Origin: Clostridium lacusfryxellense
GTDB taxonomy: Bacteria; Bacillota; Clostridia; Clostridiales; Clostridiaceae
DNA length: 64,000 nucleotides
Direction of reading: 5' to 3'
Assembly (NCBI RefSeq): GCF_018861735.1
Contig: NZ_JAHLEB010000005.1
Coordinates: 62,001-126,000, forward strand
The position numbers and the translations under genes are program-made. The stretch's first letter is position 1. The number at the start of each line of letters is the position of its first letter. A model generated the notes under the pieces. The model did not search any database and was not told the DNA's origin. It was given only the letters and a program-made list of their open reading frames with translations. This document shows, one piece after another, positions 9,056-16,315 of the stretch.

Positions 9056-9070
9056 GTTGTTAACCGTCCC
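9056..9070 (-). repeat. REP-like motif copy 6
   Basis: An exact second copy of gttgttaaccgtccc, 45 bases after copy 5 and in the same orientation. The intervening bases are not shared with other copies. Confidence 0.8.
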
Positions 9071-9108
9071 TCCCAGAATTATCAACCTACCAATTTAATC
9101 AAACCTAA

Positions 9109-9142
9109 AGAAAAACAAGAACAAATGAATGTCCTTGCTTTT
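9109..9142 (-). terminator. Terminator after DUF3892 gene
   Basis: On the minus strand AAGCAAGGACA pairs with TGTTCTTGTTT (11 pairs including G-U, loop TTCATT), followed by TTTCTTT. It is 30 bases after the stop of the DUF3892 gene. Confidence 0.7.
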
Positions 9143-9171
9143 AAATGTTGTGTAATTATTAATATTTTTTA

Positions 9172-9432
9172 TTAATATATATCATTATCATCTATTACTG
9201 GCAAACTATCTAAATTATTAGCTTTATTTTGATCAGGTAGACTTCTTAAAAATTCTTCACCCTTTTTTGAAGTTGAGACAGAAACCCCACCTATACTCCC
9301 TTGTTTCACAAGCAATACAGCTTGTTCTTTAGAAACTATTTCTCCAGTTTCAAGTTCATATGCTGTAATTTCTCCTTGATTGTCTTTTGCTACTCTACTA
9401 ATAATATGGGCTGAGCCTTCGTTCTTATTCAT
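9172..9432 (-). CDS. DUF3892 domain protein
   Basis: An 86-residue protein resembling DUF3892: a first half with repeated E-T-G-E/V-S-K-E-Q and a conserved C-terminal EEFLRSLPDQNKANNLDSLP. The function is unknown for the family. The start is ATG at 9432 because AAAGGTAGTG sits seven bases before it; longer readings to 9462 lack a ribosome site. It has its own terminator and no obvious operon partner. No signal peptide or membrane segment is visible. Confidence 0.75.
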   Translation of the reverse strand: MNKNEGSAHIISRVAKDNQGEITAYELETGEIVSKEQAVLLVKQGSIGGVSVSTSKKGEEFLRSLPDQNKANNLDSLPVIDDNDIY

Positions 9433-9729
9433 AATAACACTACCTTTCTTCATTAAACACATATAAAATATGCATTTTTATTGAAAGATACTTAAGCAAT
9501 ATTAAATATGCTATAAAATAAAGTATCATCATATACAGTTTTACCAATTTTATAAATTTTATGAGAGATATTTATATGATTTTTTGTCAATAATATGAAG
9601 AGATTCTTGCAAGTTATTCGCATTTGGGTGTATAATACTTGTTGCTACTATTATTTGTTGCACTTATTGTTGTGCTTTTTAATAATTAATTAATAGTAGT
9701 TAATCAGGAAATTTTTGAGGAGGCTTTAC

Positions 9730-10389
9730 ATGATTGACATAAAAAATTTATGTTTTACATATACGAATTCAAAACCCTACATACTAGATAATGTTAACCT
9801 TAAGATCGAAAAAGGAAGCTATGTTTCAATTTTAGGTGAAAATGGTAGTGCCAAAAGTACTTTAATTAAATTAATATTAAATTTATTAAAACCAAATAAC
9901 GGTGAAATTAATATATATACAACAAGAATAGCATACGTTGCACAAAAGGTAGAGAATTTTAATGCACAGTTTCCTATAACAGTTTATGAAATGTTAAATT
10001 GCCACAGAAGAGTATTAAAGCTTAAAGATAAAACTCTTATTATAAAAAGTCTACAGGCTGTAGGTATGGAAGATCATTGTAGCACTCTTATCGGAAACCT
10101 TTCTGGAGGACAGCAGCAAAAAATATTCATTGCTAGAAGTTTAATCGGAAACCCTGAGCTACTTATTTTAGATGAACCCTCCACTGGTATAGACATTCAA
10201 AGCATGGAAGATATATATGGAATTATTAAGGGATTAAATAACAACCTAGGTATTACAGTTGTTTCTATAGAACATAACTTAAAAGCGGCCCTTGAGAATT
10301 CAACTGATATTTTTGAAATGAGTAATTGTGGTGGAATACTTTATACTATAGATGATTACAAAAATAAATTAATAGAAGAAAGGGGGTAA
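9730..10389 (+). CDS. znuC: Zinc/manganese-type ABC transporter ATPase (ZnuC-like)
   Basis: A 219-residue ABC ATPase. The order is A-loop Tyr (CFTYTN), Walker A GENGSAKST near residue 40, Q-loop AYVAQK, signature NLSGGQQQK, Walker B LLILDEPSTGID and an H-loop in SIEHNL. AQFPITVYEML after the Q-loop is like ZnuC/AdcC proteins. Walker A has Ala where Gly usually precedes the Lys. The start is ATG at 9730, since AGGAGG lies just upstream inside the longer TTG reading. It pairs with the permease 9 bases downstream. No binding-protein gene is adjacent, so the metal substrate is inferred. Confidence 0.8.
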   Translation: MIDIKNLCFTYTNSKPYILDNVNLKIEKGSYVSILGENGSAKSTLIKLILNLLKPNNGEINIYTTRIAYVAQKVENFNAQFPITVYEMLNCHRRVLKLKDKTLIIKSLQAVGMEDHCSTLIGNLSGGQQQKIFIARSLIGNPELLILDEPSTGIDIQSMEDIYGIIKGLNNNLGITVVSIEHNLKAALENSTDIFEMSNCGGILYTIDDYKNKLIEERG

Positions 10390-10398
10390 CATCACTTT

Positions 10399-11196
10399 AT
10401 GTTTGAATATGGTTTTATGCAAAATGCTTTAATTGCATCGGTCTTAATTTCTATTTTATTCCCAATTGTCGGCGTTTTCCTTGTATTAAAAAGATATTCC
10501 ATGATGGGTGATACTATGTCACATGCCTCCTTCGCAGGAGTTGCTATCGGCTTAATTCTCGGATATAATCCTATAATTTGCGCTTTTGTTTTTACAGCCC
10601 TATGTGGCTTATCCATTGAATTTTTACGAGATTATTATAAAAAATATGCGGAATTGATTTTAGCTATTTTACTTACCTTTAGTGTTGGTATTGGAATAAC
10701 ATTAGTAAGTACAGGCAAAGCAGGTGCCAATGTTAATTCTTATCTGTTTGGCAGCATCCTAACTGTTACCAAAGCAGATTTATACATAATGCTTGTGCTT
10801 AGTATTATTTCTATAGTAACTCTATTTTCACTATATAACCAATTATTATATATTACCTTCGATGAAGAAGGTGCTAAGGTTTCTGGTGTAAAAGTCAAAG
10901 TAATAAATTATGTTTTTGCTCTTCTAGTAGGCGCTACTATTTCAGTATCCCTAAGAATACTTGGAATACTTGTAATGTCATCAATGATAGCATTACCTGT
11001 AGCAACATCACTTCAGCTAAATAAGGGTTTCAAGCATACTTTAATTTACTCCATAATGTTCGGCTTTATTGATATAATTTTAGGTCTTGTTATATCTTAC
11101 TATATAAACTGTGCACCAGGAGGAACCATAGCATTGACTTCCGTCTTTGTCTTAGTCATTGTAATTGGAATTAAAAAAATATTATCTAAAGTTTAA
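10399..11196 (+). CDS. znuB: Metal ABC transporter permease (ZnuB-like)
   Basis: A 265-residue ABC-3 family permease with about eight hydrophobic helices. Family motifs are KRYSMMGDTMSHASFAGVA near residue 31 and RILGILVMSSMIALPVA near residue 190. It would form the membrane channel for the ATPase encoded nine bases upstream. Zinc or manganese is the likely cargo. The substrate-binding lipoprotein and a Zur gene are not adjacent; a Fur-family regulator is 34 kb away in this window. A bidirectional terminator follows. Confidence 0.85.
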   Translation: MFEYGFMQNALIASVLISILFPIVGVFLVLKRYSMMGDTMSHASFAGVAIGLILGYNPIICAFVFTALCGLSIEFLRDYYKKYAELILAILLTFSVGIGITLVSTGKAGANVNSYLFGSILTVTKADLYIMLVLSIISIVTLFSLYNQLLYITFDEEGAKVSGVKVKVINYVFALLVGATISVSLRILGILVMSSMIALPVATSLQLNKGFKHTLIYSIMFGFIDIILGLVISYYINCAPGGTIALTSVFVLVIVIGIKKILSKV

Positions 11197-11208
11197 TTAT
11201 AAAAAAAC

Positions 11209-11250
11209 AAAAGCTATAGGGGATATTTTTTACGCCTCCTATAGCTTTTT
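11209..11250. terminator. Bidirectional terminator between znuB and HNH gene
   Basis: AAAAGCTATAGG pairs with CCTATAGCTTTT around a loop of about 17 bases, with A-rich left and T-rich right flanks. It serves the plus-strand znuB end, and in the other direction it overlaps the last codons of the minus-strand HNH gene. Confidence 0.75.
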
Positions 11251-11670
11251 ACTTTTTATATTAGAATCAAACGTATTAGACTTTTCTTTTAAATCTTCAT
11301 TTCCTAAAAATGATTGCTCATCATATTTTTTAAGTCCCATAAGCCTGAAAATAATGTCAGATTTTTTATAACCATTATCATATAGTTTATATTTTTTTAA
11401 AATCCTTTTAATAACACCCTTATTTATATTAAGTAACGCCTCTAATTCTTCAATAAGGTAAAATTCTTTTATTAAAATTTTCTCAAGTTGACTCTGCATG
11501 TTAAGTTTATATTCTAAATCTAATTTTCTATTTTTATGAGGCCCAGTATCTCCTCTATGATGACAAGAACAAAGATATCTAAAGTTAAGTTGAAATTCAA
11601 TGCCACCTTGGCTTTTATAAACTATGTGATGTTTATCCGCTGGTTTTCCACAGACTTCACACTTTAACAA
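11239..11670 (-). CDS. HNH endonuclease-like zinc-binding protein
   Basis: A 143-residue protein. The N-terminal CEVCGKPADKHHIVYKSQGG and YLCSCHHRGDTGPH give a CxxC...HH...C..CHH pattern, as in HNH proteins with a structural zinc. The C-terminal half is Lys-rich (LLNINKGVIKRILKKY), perhaps a small DNA-binding helical part. It starts at TTG 11670, eight bases after AAGGGGG. Whether it cuts DNA is not shown; similar small HNH proteins are common and mostly uncharacterised in clostridia. Confidence 0.7.
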   Translation of the reverse strand: MLKCEVCGKPADKHHIVYKSQGGIEFQLNFRYLCSCHHRGDTGPHKNRKLDLEYKLNMQSQLEKILIKEFYLIEELEALLNINKGVIKRILKKYKLYDNGYKKSDIIFRLMGLKKYDEQSFLGNEDLKEKSNTFDSNIKSKKL

Positions 11671-11695
11671 TACTATACCCCCTTATATTAATATA

Positions 11696-11724
11696 AGGCA
11701 AAACAACTAATAGTTGTTTTGCCT
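11696..11724 (-). terminator. Hairpin after the S1-domain gene
   Basis: A perfect 14-base inverted repeat, AGGCAAAACAACTA with its complement, 24 bases beyond the S1 gene stop. The downstream minus-strand sequence (TATATTAATATAAGG) has no T run. It may act as a 3' stabiliser or leaky terminator before the HNH gene. Confidence 0.55.
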
Positions 11725-11748
11725 CATAAGTTTACTAATTTTTAATTT

Positions 11749-12921
11749 CTATTCAAATTTAAAATTCTTAAGTTTATCTCCTAATAAATCTGCTAAAGTT
11801 ATTCCACCTTGTTCTTCTTGCTTATAGTCAGAAAAATCTTCATTTCCTCTTGCTGCTTCTTTAATGCTTAAGCTTATTCTTCTATCTTTTTCATTTATTT
11901 CACCAATTTTAACTTTTACAACTTCTCCAACTTTTAATACATCAGAAACCTTAGCTATACGTTCTTCTGATATTTCAGATAAATGAACTAGTCCTTCTAT
12001 TCCTGATTCAAGTTGAACAAAAGCACCGAAATCCATTAATTTAACAACAGTTCCTTCAACTACTGAACCAACCTTGTAGTTACTTGTTATGCTATTCCAA
12101 GGATTACCTTCTGCTCCTTTAAGTCCAAGAGATATTCTTCCCTTTTCCTTATCGAAATCTAAAACATCAACTTCTACTTCATCACCAACTGAAACTACTT
12201 CAGATGGTTCTTGAACCCTCTTCCATGATAATTGAGAAACGTGAATAAGACCATCGATGCCACCTAAATCTACAAATGCACCAAATTTAGCTAGTCTAGT
12301 TACAACGCCTTTTCTTTTTTCACCTTTTTTAAGTTGGTTCCAAAGTGAATCTCTTTTAACTTCATTTTCAGCTTTTTCAATTACTCTTCTAGATAGAACT
12401 ATATTTTTATTTTCTTTATCAAGCTCTATTATTTTAACTACTAATGTTTTACCCTTAAAGTCTTCTAAGTTTTCTACATATGCATCAGATATTTGTGATG
12501 CTGGTATAAACGCTCTAACTCCCTCAATATAAGCAGTAGCTCCACCTTTCACGATATCACTAACTGTTACTTCTAAAGTTTTATCTCCATCTAAAATCTC
12601 TTGGAATTCATCCCAAATTTTAAGACCATCTGCTCTCTTTTTAGATAAAAGCACATTTCCTTCTCCATTGTTAATTTTCATTATTAATACAGAAATTTCA
12701 TCACCAATCTTAACAATATCTGAAAGAACTACTTCTTTTTCATTTGATACTTCTTCTTTTGGTATAACTCCATCTGTCATATATCCTATGTTGACAAGAA
12801 CTTCATTTTCATTTACAGAAAGAACAGTTCCACTTACAACGTCTCCACTGTTAATATGTACCATAGTTTCCTCATTAATTATATCTTTCATTGTAACTTC
12901 TTCATTATTTTCTGTTGTCAT
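11749..12921 (-). CDS. S1 RNA-binding domain protein, ribosomal protein S1-like
   Basis: A 390-residue protein with four S1 domains, starting near residues 22, 108, 193 and 278. The third and fourth have the classic KFGAFVDLGGIDGLIHVSQLSW and DFGAFVQLESGIEGLVHLSEIS cores; the first two are divergent. This fits the S1 homologues (often annotated rpsA) of low-GC Gram-positives, which bind mRNA at the ribosome. AGAGGAGTG precedes the ATG. It is followed by a hairpin and has its own leader. Ribosomal association is inferred from the family. Confidence 0.85.
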   Translation of the reverse strand: MTTENNEEVTMKDIINEETMVHINSGDVVSGTVLSVNENEVLVNIGYMTDGVIPKEEVSNEKEVVLSDIVKIGDEISVLIMKINNGEGNVLLSKKRADGLKIWDEFQEILDGDKTLEVTVSDIVKGGATAYIEGVRAFIPASQISDAYVENLEDFKGKTLVVKIIELDKENKNIVLSRRVIEKAENEVKRDSLWNQLKKGEKRKGVVTRLAKFGAFVDLGGIDGLIHVSQLSWKRVQEPSEVVSVGDEVEVDVLDFDKEKGRISLGLKGAEGNPWNSITSNYKVGSVVEGTVVKLMDFGAFVQLESGIEGLVHLSEISEERIAKVSDVLKVGEVVKVKIGEINEKDRRISLSIKEAARGNEDFSDYKQEEQGGITLADLLGDKLKNFKFE

Positions 12922-13077
12922 ATAAATACACTCCTCTTATTAAATACTTTTCTAAAACTATTTTTAGATTATTTATAGTCTACTATAATATATTCTATAA
13001 ATATTCATTGAAATCCTTCTTATTTTTAAAATTCACCTAATTCTATATCTTTTCTTTAAAACATCTACTCTATTATA

Positions 13078-14067
13078 TCATACTTCCCCTATACATAAGG
13101 TCATACCATTCAATTTCATCTTATTTTTTATAATTTTCGCTCCACTAAGTTCTACACATGGCTCACAAACGGCACGAACTCCAATAGTTTTCTCTACAAA
13201 ATCACTACCACAAAATTTATGTTGAATCGTCCTTATATCATTTATAGTAAATATATCAAGGTTACATTTTAAATAGTCTACTAATTCTCTTATTGCGAAT
13301 TCATCTTTTTTAACATCAACTGTTGTTATTGATTTTATAGCCCTACTATCAATATTAGATTCTATAAGCATGTTTAACACTGTTTGCTGCATTTCCTTAG
13401 ATGAAAAATTTTTCCTACATCCTATCCCAAGCACTATATTTCTTCTTATCAATTTAAGCATAGGTTTTAATCTAATCTCTAAACCCATATTAATTACTGC
13501 TCTATTGGAAATATACAATATTCCGCATATATCATTTAAATTACTAGTATATCCATTAGGAACTTGGATTATTCCTTTATCATCAATAAACCCAATTTTT
13601 TTCCCTTCTATTAAAAGCGATGATATTTGTTTTGCTTTTTTTAAATCATCAATAATAAGATTATTGTTTTTAGCTATTAAATCTGGAGCACATATCCCTA
13701 AATTATCAGTAGCTGTAGTTATTATGGGTTGCGCCCCCAGAATATTGCTAACTTCTAGTGTAAGTTCATTTGCACCACCCAAGTGACCACTTAAAAGACT
13801 TATAACATAATTACAAGAATTATCTATAACTAATACAGCTGGATCAATATCCTTACTTTTTATGTATGGCGCTATAGCTCTCACTGCTATGCCTGTAGAT
13901 CCTATAAAAATTATACCTTTATAGTTTTCCATAACCTTTTTACTAACTTCCTTAAAATTAAAATCACTATCACTCTTCTTCGAAAATAAATCAATATTAA
14001 GAGTTAATGCTAGAATTCGAGCTATTTTATCTCCATCATGCGTAAATGTAATAACTGCATATTTCAT
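13078..14067 (-). CDS. cbiG: Cobalt-precorrin-5A hydrolase CbiG
   Basis: A 329-residue protein of usual CbiG length. The family opens the delta-lactone of cobalt-precorrin-5A, releasing acetaldehyde. The N-terminal part has IIFIGSTGIAVRAIAPY and LLSGHLGGANELT. The C-terminal CbiE-interaction domain starts at NIVLGIGCRKNFSSKEM near residue 212. It is separate from the other cbi genes, about 8 kb from cbiK, and is preceded by a REP-like hairpin. No B12 aptamer is visible upstream. Confidence 0.93.
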   Translation of the reverse strand: MKYAVITFTHDGDKIARILALTLNIDLFSKKSDSDFNFKEVSKKVMENYKGIIFIGSTGIAVRAIAPYIKSKDIDPAVLVIDNSCNYVISLLSGHLGGANELTLEVSNILGAQPIITTATDNLGICAPDLIAKNNNLIIDDLKKAKQISSLLIEGKKIGFIDDKGIIQVPNGYTSNLNDICGILYISNRAVINMGLEIRLKPMLKLIRRNIVLGIGCRKNFSSKEMQQTVLNMLIESNIDSRAIKSITTVDVKKDEFAIRELVDYLKCNLDIFTINDIRTIQHKFCGSDFVEKTIGVRAVCEPCVELSGAKIIKNKMKLNGMTLCIGEV

Positions 14068-14135
14068 TTTGTCACCATTCCCATTTTATATCATACTATC
14101 ATTATACACAAAAATAAAATGATCGGGCAAAATAA

Positions 14136-14192
14136 TTGGGGACGGTTAACAACTAATTGAAACATAATCATAAAGTTATTAACCGTCCCCAA
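14136..14192. repeat. Paired REP-like motif forming a hairpin (REPIN-like), copies 7 and 8
   Basis: The left arm ttggggacggttaacaac (14136-14153) and right arm gttattaaccgtccccaa (14175-14192) are inverted copies with one mismatch, separated by 21 bases. The 57-base unit has the shape of a REP doublet. It lies in the gap between cbiG and the nucleoside permease gene. Confidence 0.85.
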
Positions 14193-14232
14193 CTCAACTT
14201 ACCCTCCACCCTAACTCCCCCCATAACAAGAA

Positions 14233-14270
14233 AAAATGCACAGCAATAAAAACTATTGCTGTGCATTTTA
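14233..14270 (-). terminator. Terminator after the nucleoside transporter operon
   Basis: A perfect 12-base inverted repeat, tgcacagcaata with its complement and a 5-base loop, flanked by A and T runs on both sides. It is 20 bases beyond the last permease stop. Confidence 0.85.
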
Positions 14271-14289
14271 AAATATCGCCATATAACTG

Positions 14290-15228
14290 TTATCTTTCTT
14301 CCCTAAAATAAGGATTGGATAGTCCAGCTGGTGGTGAATTTTTACTAGACTTTCTCATGGAAACTATCACCAAAATAACTATTGTAGCTACATATGGTAA
14401 CAAATCGATAATGTATTGAGATACTGCAAAATTAGGTATACCCTGAAGTCTAAATCCCAATATATCAAGTCCTCCAAAAAGATATGCTCCTATAAGCGCT
14501 CTCTGAGGCCTCCATGTTGCAAAAATTACTAAGGCAACTGCTATCCATCCTTTTCCCGCTGTTACATTTTCCTGCCATGCTGGTACGTAAACAAGAGACA
14601 GATATGCTCCTCCAAGACCGCAGAGAGCTCCACCTATTAATGTATTAACATATTTATATAATGCAACATTTATGCTAGCTGCATCGGCAGCTGCAGGATT
14701 TTCTCCAACTGCCATGGTGTTTAACCCCTTAGCAGTTTTATATAAATATACAAATAGAAGTATGGTAACTATATATCCCAAATATACAAATACATCATGA
14801 TTAAAAAATACATCTCCTATAAAAGGAATATCCGAAAGTATGGGAATTCTTTTAGGAACAAAAAATACTTTAATATTATCTGGAGTAACTTTACCTATCA
14901 GCTTTTTACCTAACATACTTGAAAATCCCGTTCCAAATATAGTTAATGTAAGTCCACATACAACTTGATTCGCCCGAAGGGATACAGTTAAAAACGAATA
15001 AATTAACGCTCCAAAAGCTCCTGCTAGTGCTGCAGCTATCATTGCTATAATAGGATTGCCAGTACTTAGTCCAGCCATAAATCCAATTACAGCTCCCATA
15101 AGCATCATACCTTCTACACCTAAATTAAGGTTACCTACTTTTTCAGTTAATAATTCACCTAGGGTTGCAAAAAGTAGAGGAGTTCCAGCTACAACTGCAG
15201 CGGCTAAAAATGTTGTTATACTATCCAT
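14290..15228 (-). CDS. nupQ: Nucleoside ABC transporter permease 2 (NupQ-like)
   Basis: A 312-residue inner-membrane permease of the BMP-type uptake family with about eight to ten helices. Family segments are GTPLLFATLGELLTEKVGNLNLG at the N-terminus and GAYLSLVYVPAWQENVTAGKGW near residue 220 (both split by more variable loops). The start is ATG at 15228, because AGGAGGG lies eight bases upstream; a longer reading lacks a site. It overlaps the previous permease gene by 8 bases, indicating coupled translation. Substrate is inferred from xpt and the guanine riboswitch upstream. Confidence 0.88.
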   Translation of the reverse strand: MDSITTFLAAAVVAGTPLLFATLGELLTEKVGNLNLGVEGMMLMGAVIGFMAGLSTGNPIIAMIAAALAGAFGALIYSFLTVSLRANQVVCGLTLTIFGTGFSSMLGKKLIGKVTPDNIKVFFVPKRIPILSDIPFIGDVFFNHDVFVYLGYIVTILLFVYLYKTAKGLNTMAVGENPAAADAASINVALYKYVNTLIGGALCGLGGAYLSLVYVPAWQENVTAGKGWIAVALVIFATWRPQRALIGAYLFGGLDILGFRLQGIPNFAVSQYIIDLLPYVATIVILVIVSMRKSSKNSPPAGLSNPYFREER

Positions 15229-16315
15229 TTCTATTTCCCTCCTTTTGTATATTTTTGGATCGTGTGCTTTCAGATTTAAAATTAATTTTATATTTAGTGA
15301 AGAATTCACTACCTAATACAAAAAACAGTATAATTGCCTGTATTAATTGTGCAACTGCTTGTGGTATTCCAAACACTGTTTGTATGAATGACGCTCCTTC
15401 TAAAAGAGCGGCAAAAAGTATAGATACTACTACTATAATAGGTGCAGACAGTGCTGATAACCATGCTATAATTATAGCTGTAAATCCTGCTCCACCCGCG
15501 ACGTCTACAGTTAGTGTTCTACTTACAGCTGATGCTTGAATAACTCCCGCAATCCCACATAATGCACCACTTAAGAATATTGCAATATACATTGTTTTTT
15601 TAATATTAATACCTGCATATATGGCCGTTTTTTCACTTTCTCCAAGCACTGAAATTTCATAACCCTTCTTAGTGTATTTCATAAAAATATACACTATAAT
15701 AACAAGAATAATTGCAATTATCCATCCAATATGCACACCAAAAACATCTGGGAGTGTCGCATTTGGAGAAAAATTAGGTATTTTAGGAAAACCCATTGCT
15801 TCTTTATCCTTCCAAGGTCCATATTGTAGATATGTTATGAATTTTAGTGCAATGTAGTTTAACATTAATGTAACAATAGTTTCATTAGTATTCCATTGAC
15901 CTTTAAGTACTGCAGCTATTAACGCCCATAAGCCACCACCTACAACCCCTGCGCAAAACATTATTAATAACAATGGTAATTTATCCATATCCGGATATTT
16001 CAATGCGAAATATGTAGCAGCAAATGCTCCCATTACTATCTGGCCTTCTCCACCAATATTCCAAAATTGCATCTTGAAAGCTATTGATATACCAAGTGAA
16101 GTTATAATCAGTGGTATTGCCCTAAGAATCGTTTGCGTAATACTATAACTTGATCCAAAACTCCCCTTTATAATTGTTGCATATATATCTATTGGGTTAA
16201 GTTTAATTACTAGCAAAAACATCGCCAGTACCACTAAAGATAGGAGAATTGATATACTTCTAATCTTAAAATTATCTAATTTGCTAATATCAGCTTTTTT
16301 AACAATCTGAATCAT
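15221..16315 (-). CDS. nupP: Nucleoside ABC transporter permease 1 (NupP-like)
   Basis: A 364-residue permease with about ten hydrophobic helices. FKMQFWNIGGEGQIVMGAF near residue 83 and AGGAGFTAIIIAWL near 272 match the first permease of BMP-family nucleoside importers. Its ATG directly abuts the ATPase stop codon, with GAGGGAGG inside the end of that gene. It forms a heterodimeric channel with the next gene product. The C-terminal tail is Lys/Arg-rich and cytoplasmic. Confidence 0.88.
   Translation of the reverse strand: MIQIVKKADISKLDNFKIRSISILLSLVVLAMFLLVIKLNPIDIYATIIKGSFGSSYSITQTILRAIPLIITSLGISIAFKMQFWNIGGEGQIVMGAFAATYFALKYPDMDKLPLLLIMFCAGVVGGGLWALIAAVLKGQWNTNETIVTLMLNYIALKFITYLQYGPWKDKEAMGFPKIPNFSPNATLPDVFGVHIGWIIAIILVIIVYIFMKYTKKGYEISVLGESEKTAIYAGINIKKTMYIAIFLSGALCGIAGVIQASAVSRTLTVDVAGGAGFTAIIIAWLSALSAPIIVVVSILFAALLEGASFIQTVFGIPQAVAQLIQAIILFFVLGSEFFTKYKINFKSESTRSKNIQKEGNRNG

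Larger units (their letters stand above)
8828..9108. other. Intergenic region upstream of cobT
   Basis: No gene or aptamer is visible. It holds two direct copies of the REP-like motif (9011-9025 and 9056-9070) and a perfect small dyad, ttttcac-ata-gtgaaaa, at 8863-8879, 36 bases before the cobT start. The dyad could be an operator. I could not place a convincing promoter. Confidence 0.5.

Noticed and set aside
8828-9108. Third B12 riboswitch upstream of cobT
   Set aside because: Neither the B12 box GCAGCCCCCGCTACTG nor the GGAGACCTGCC end seen in the other two switches is present.
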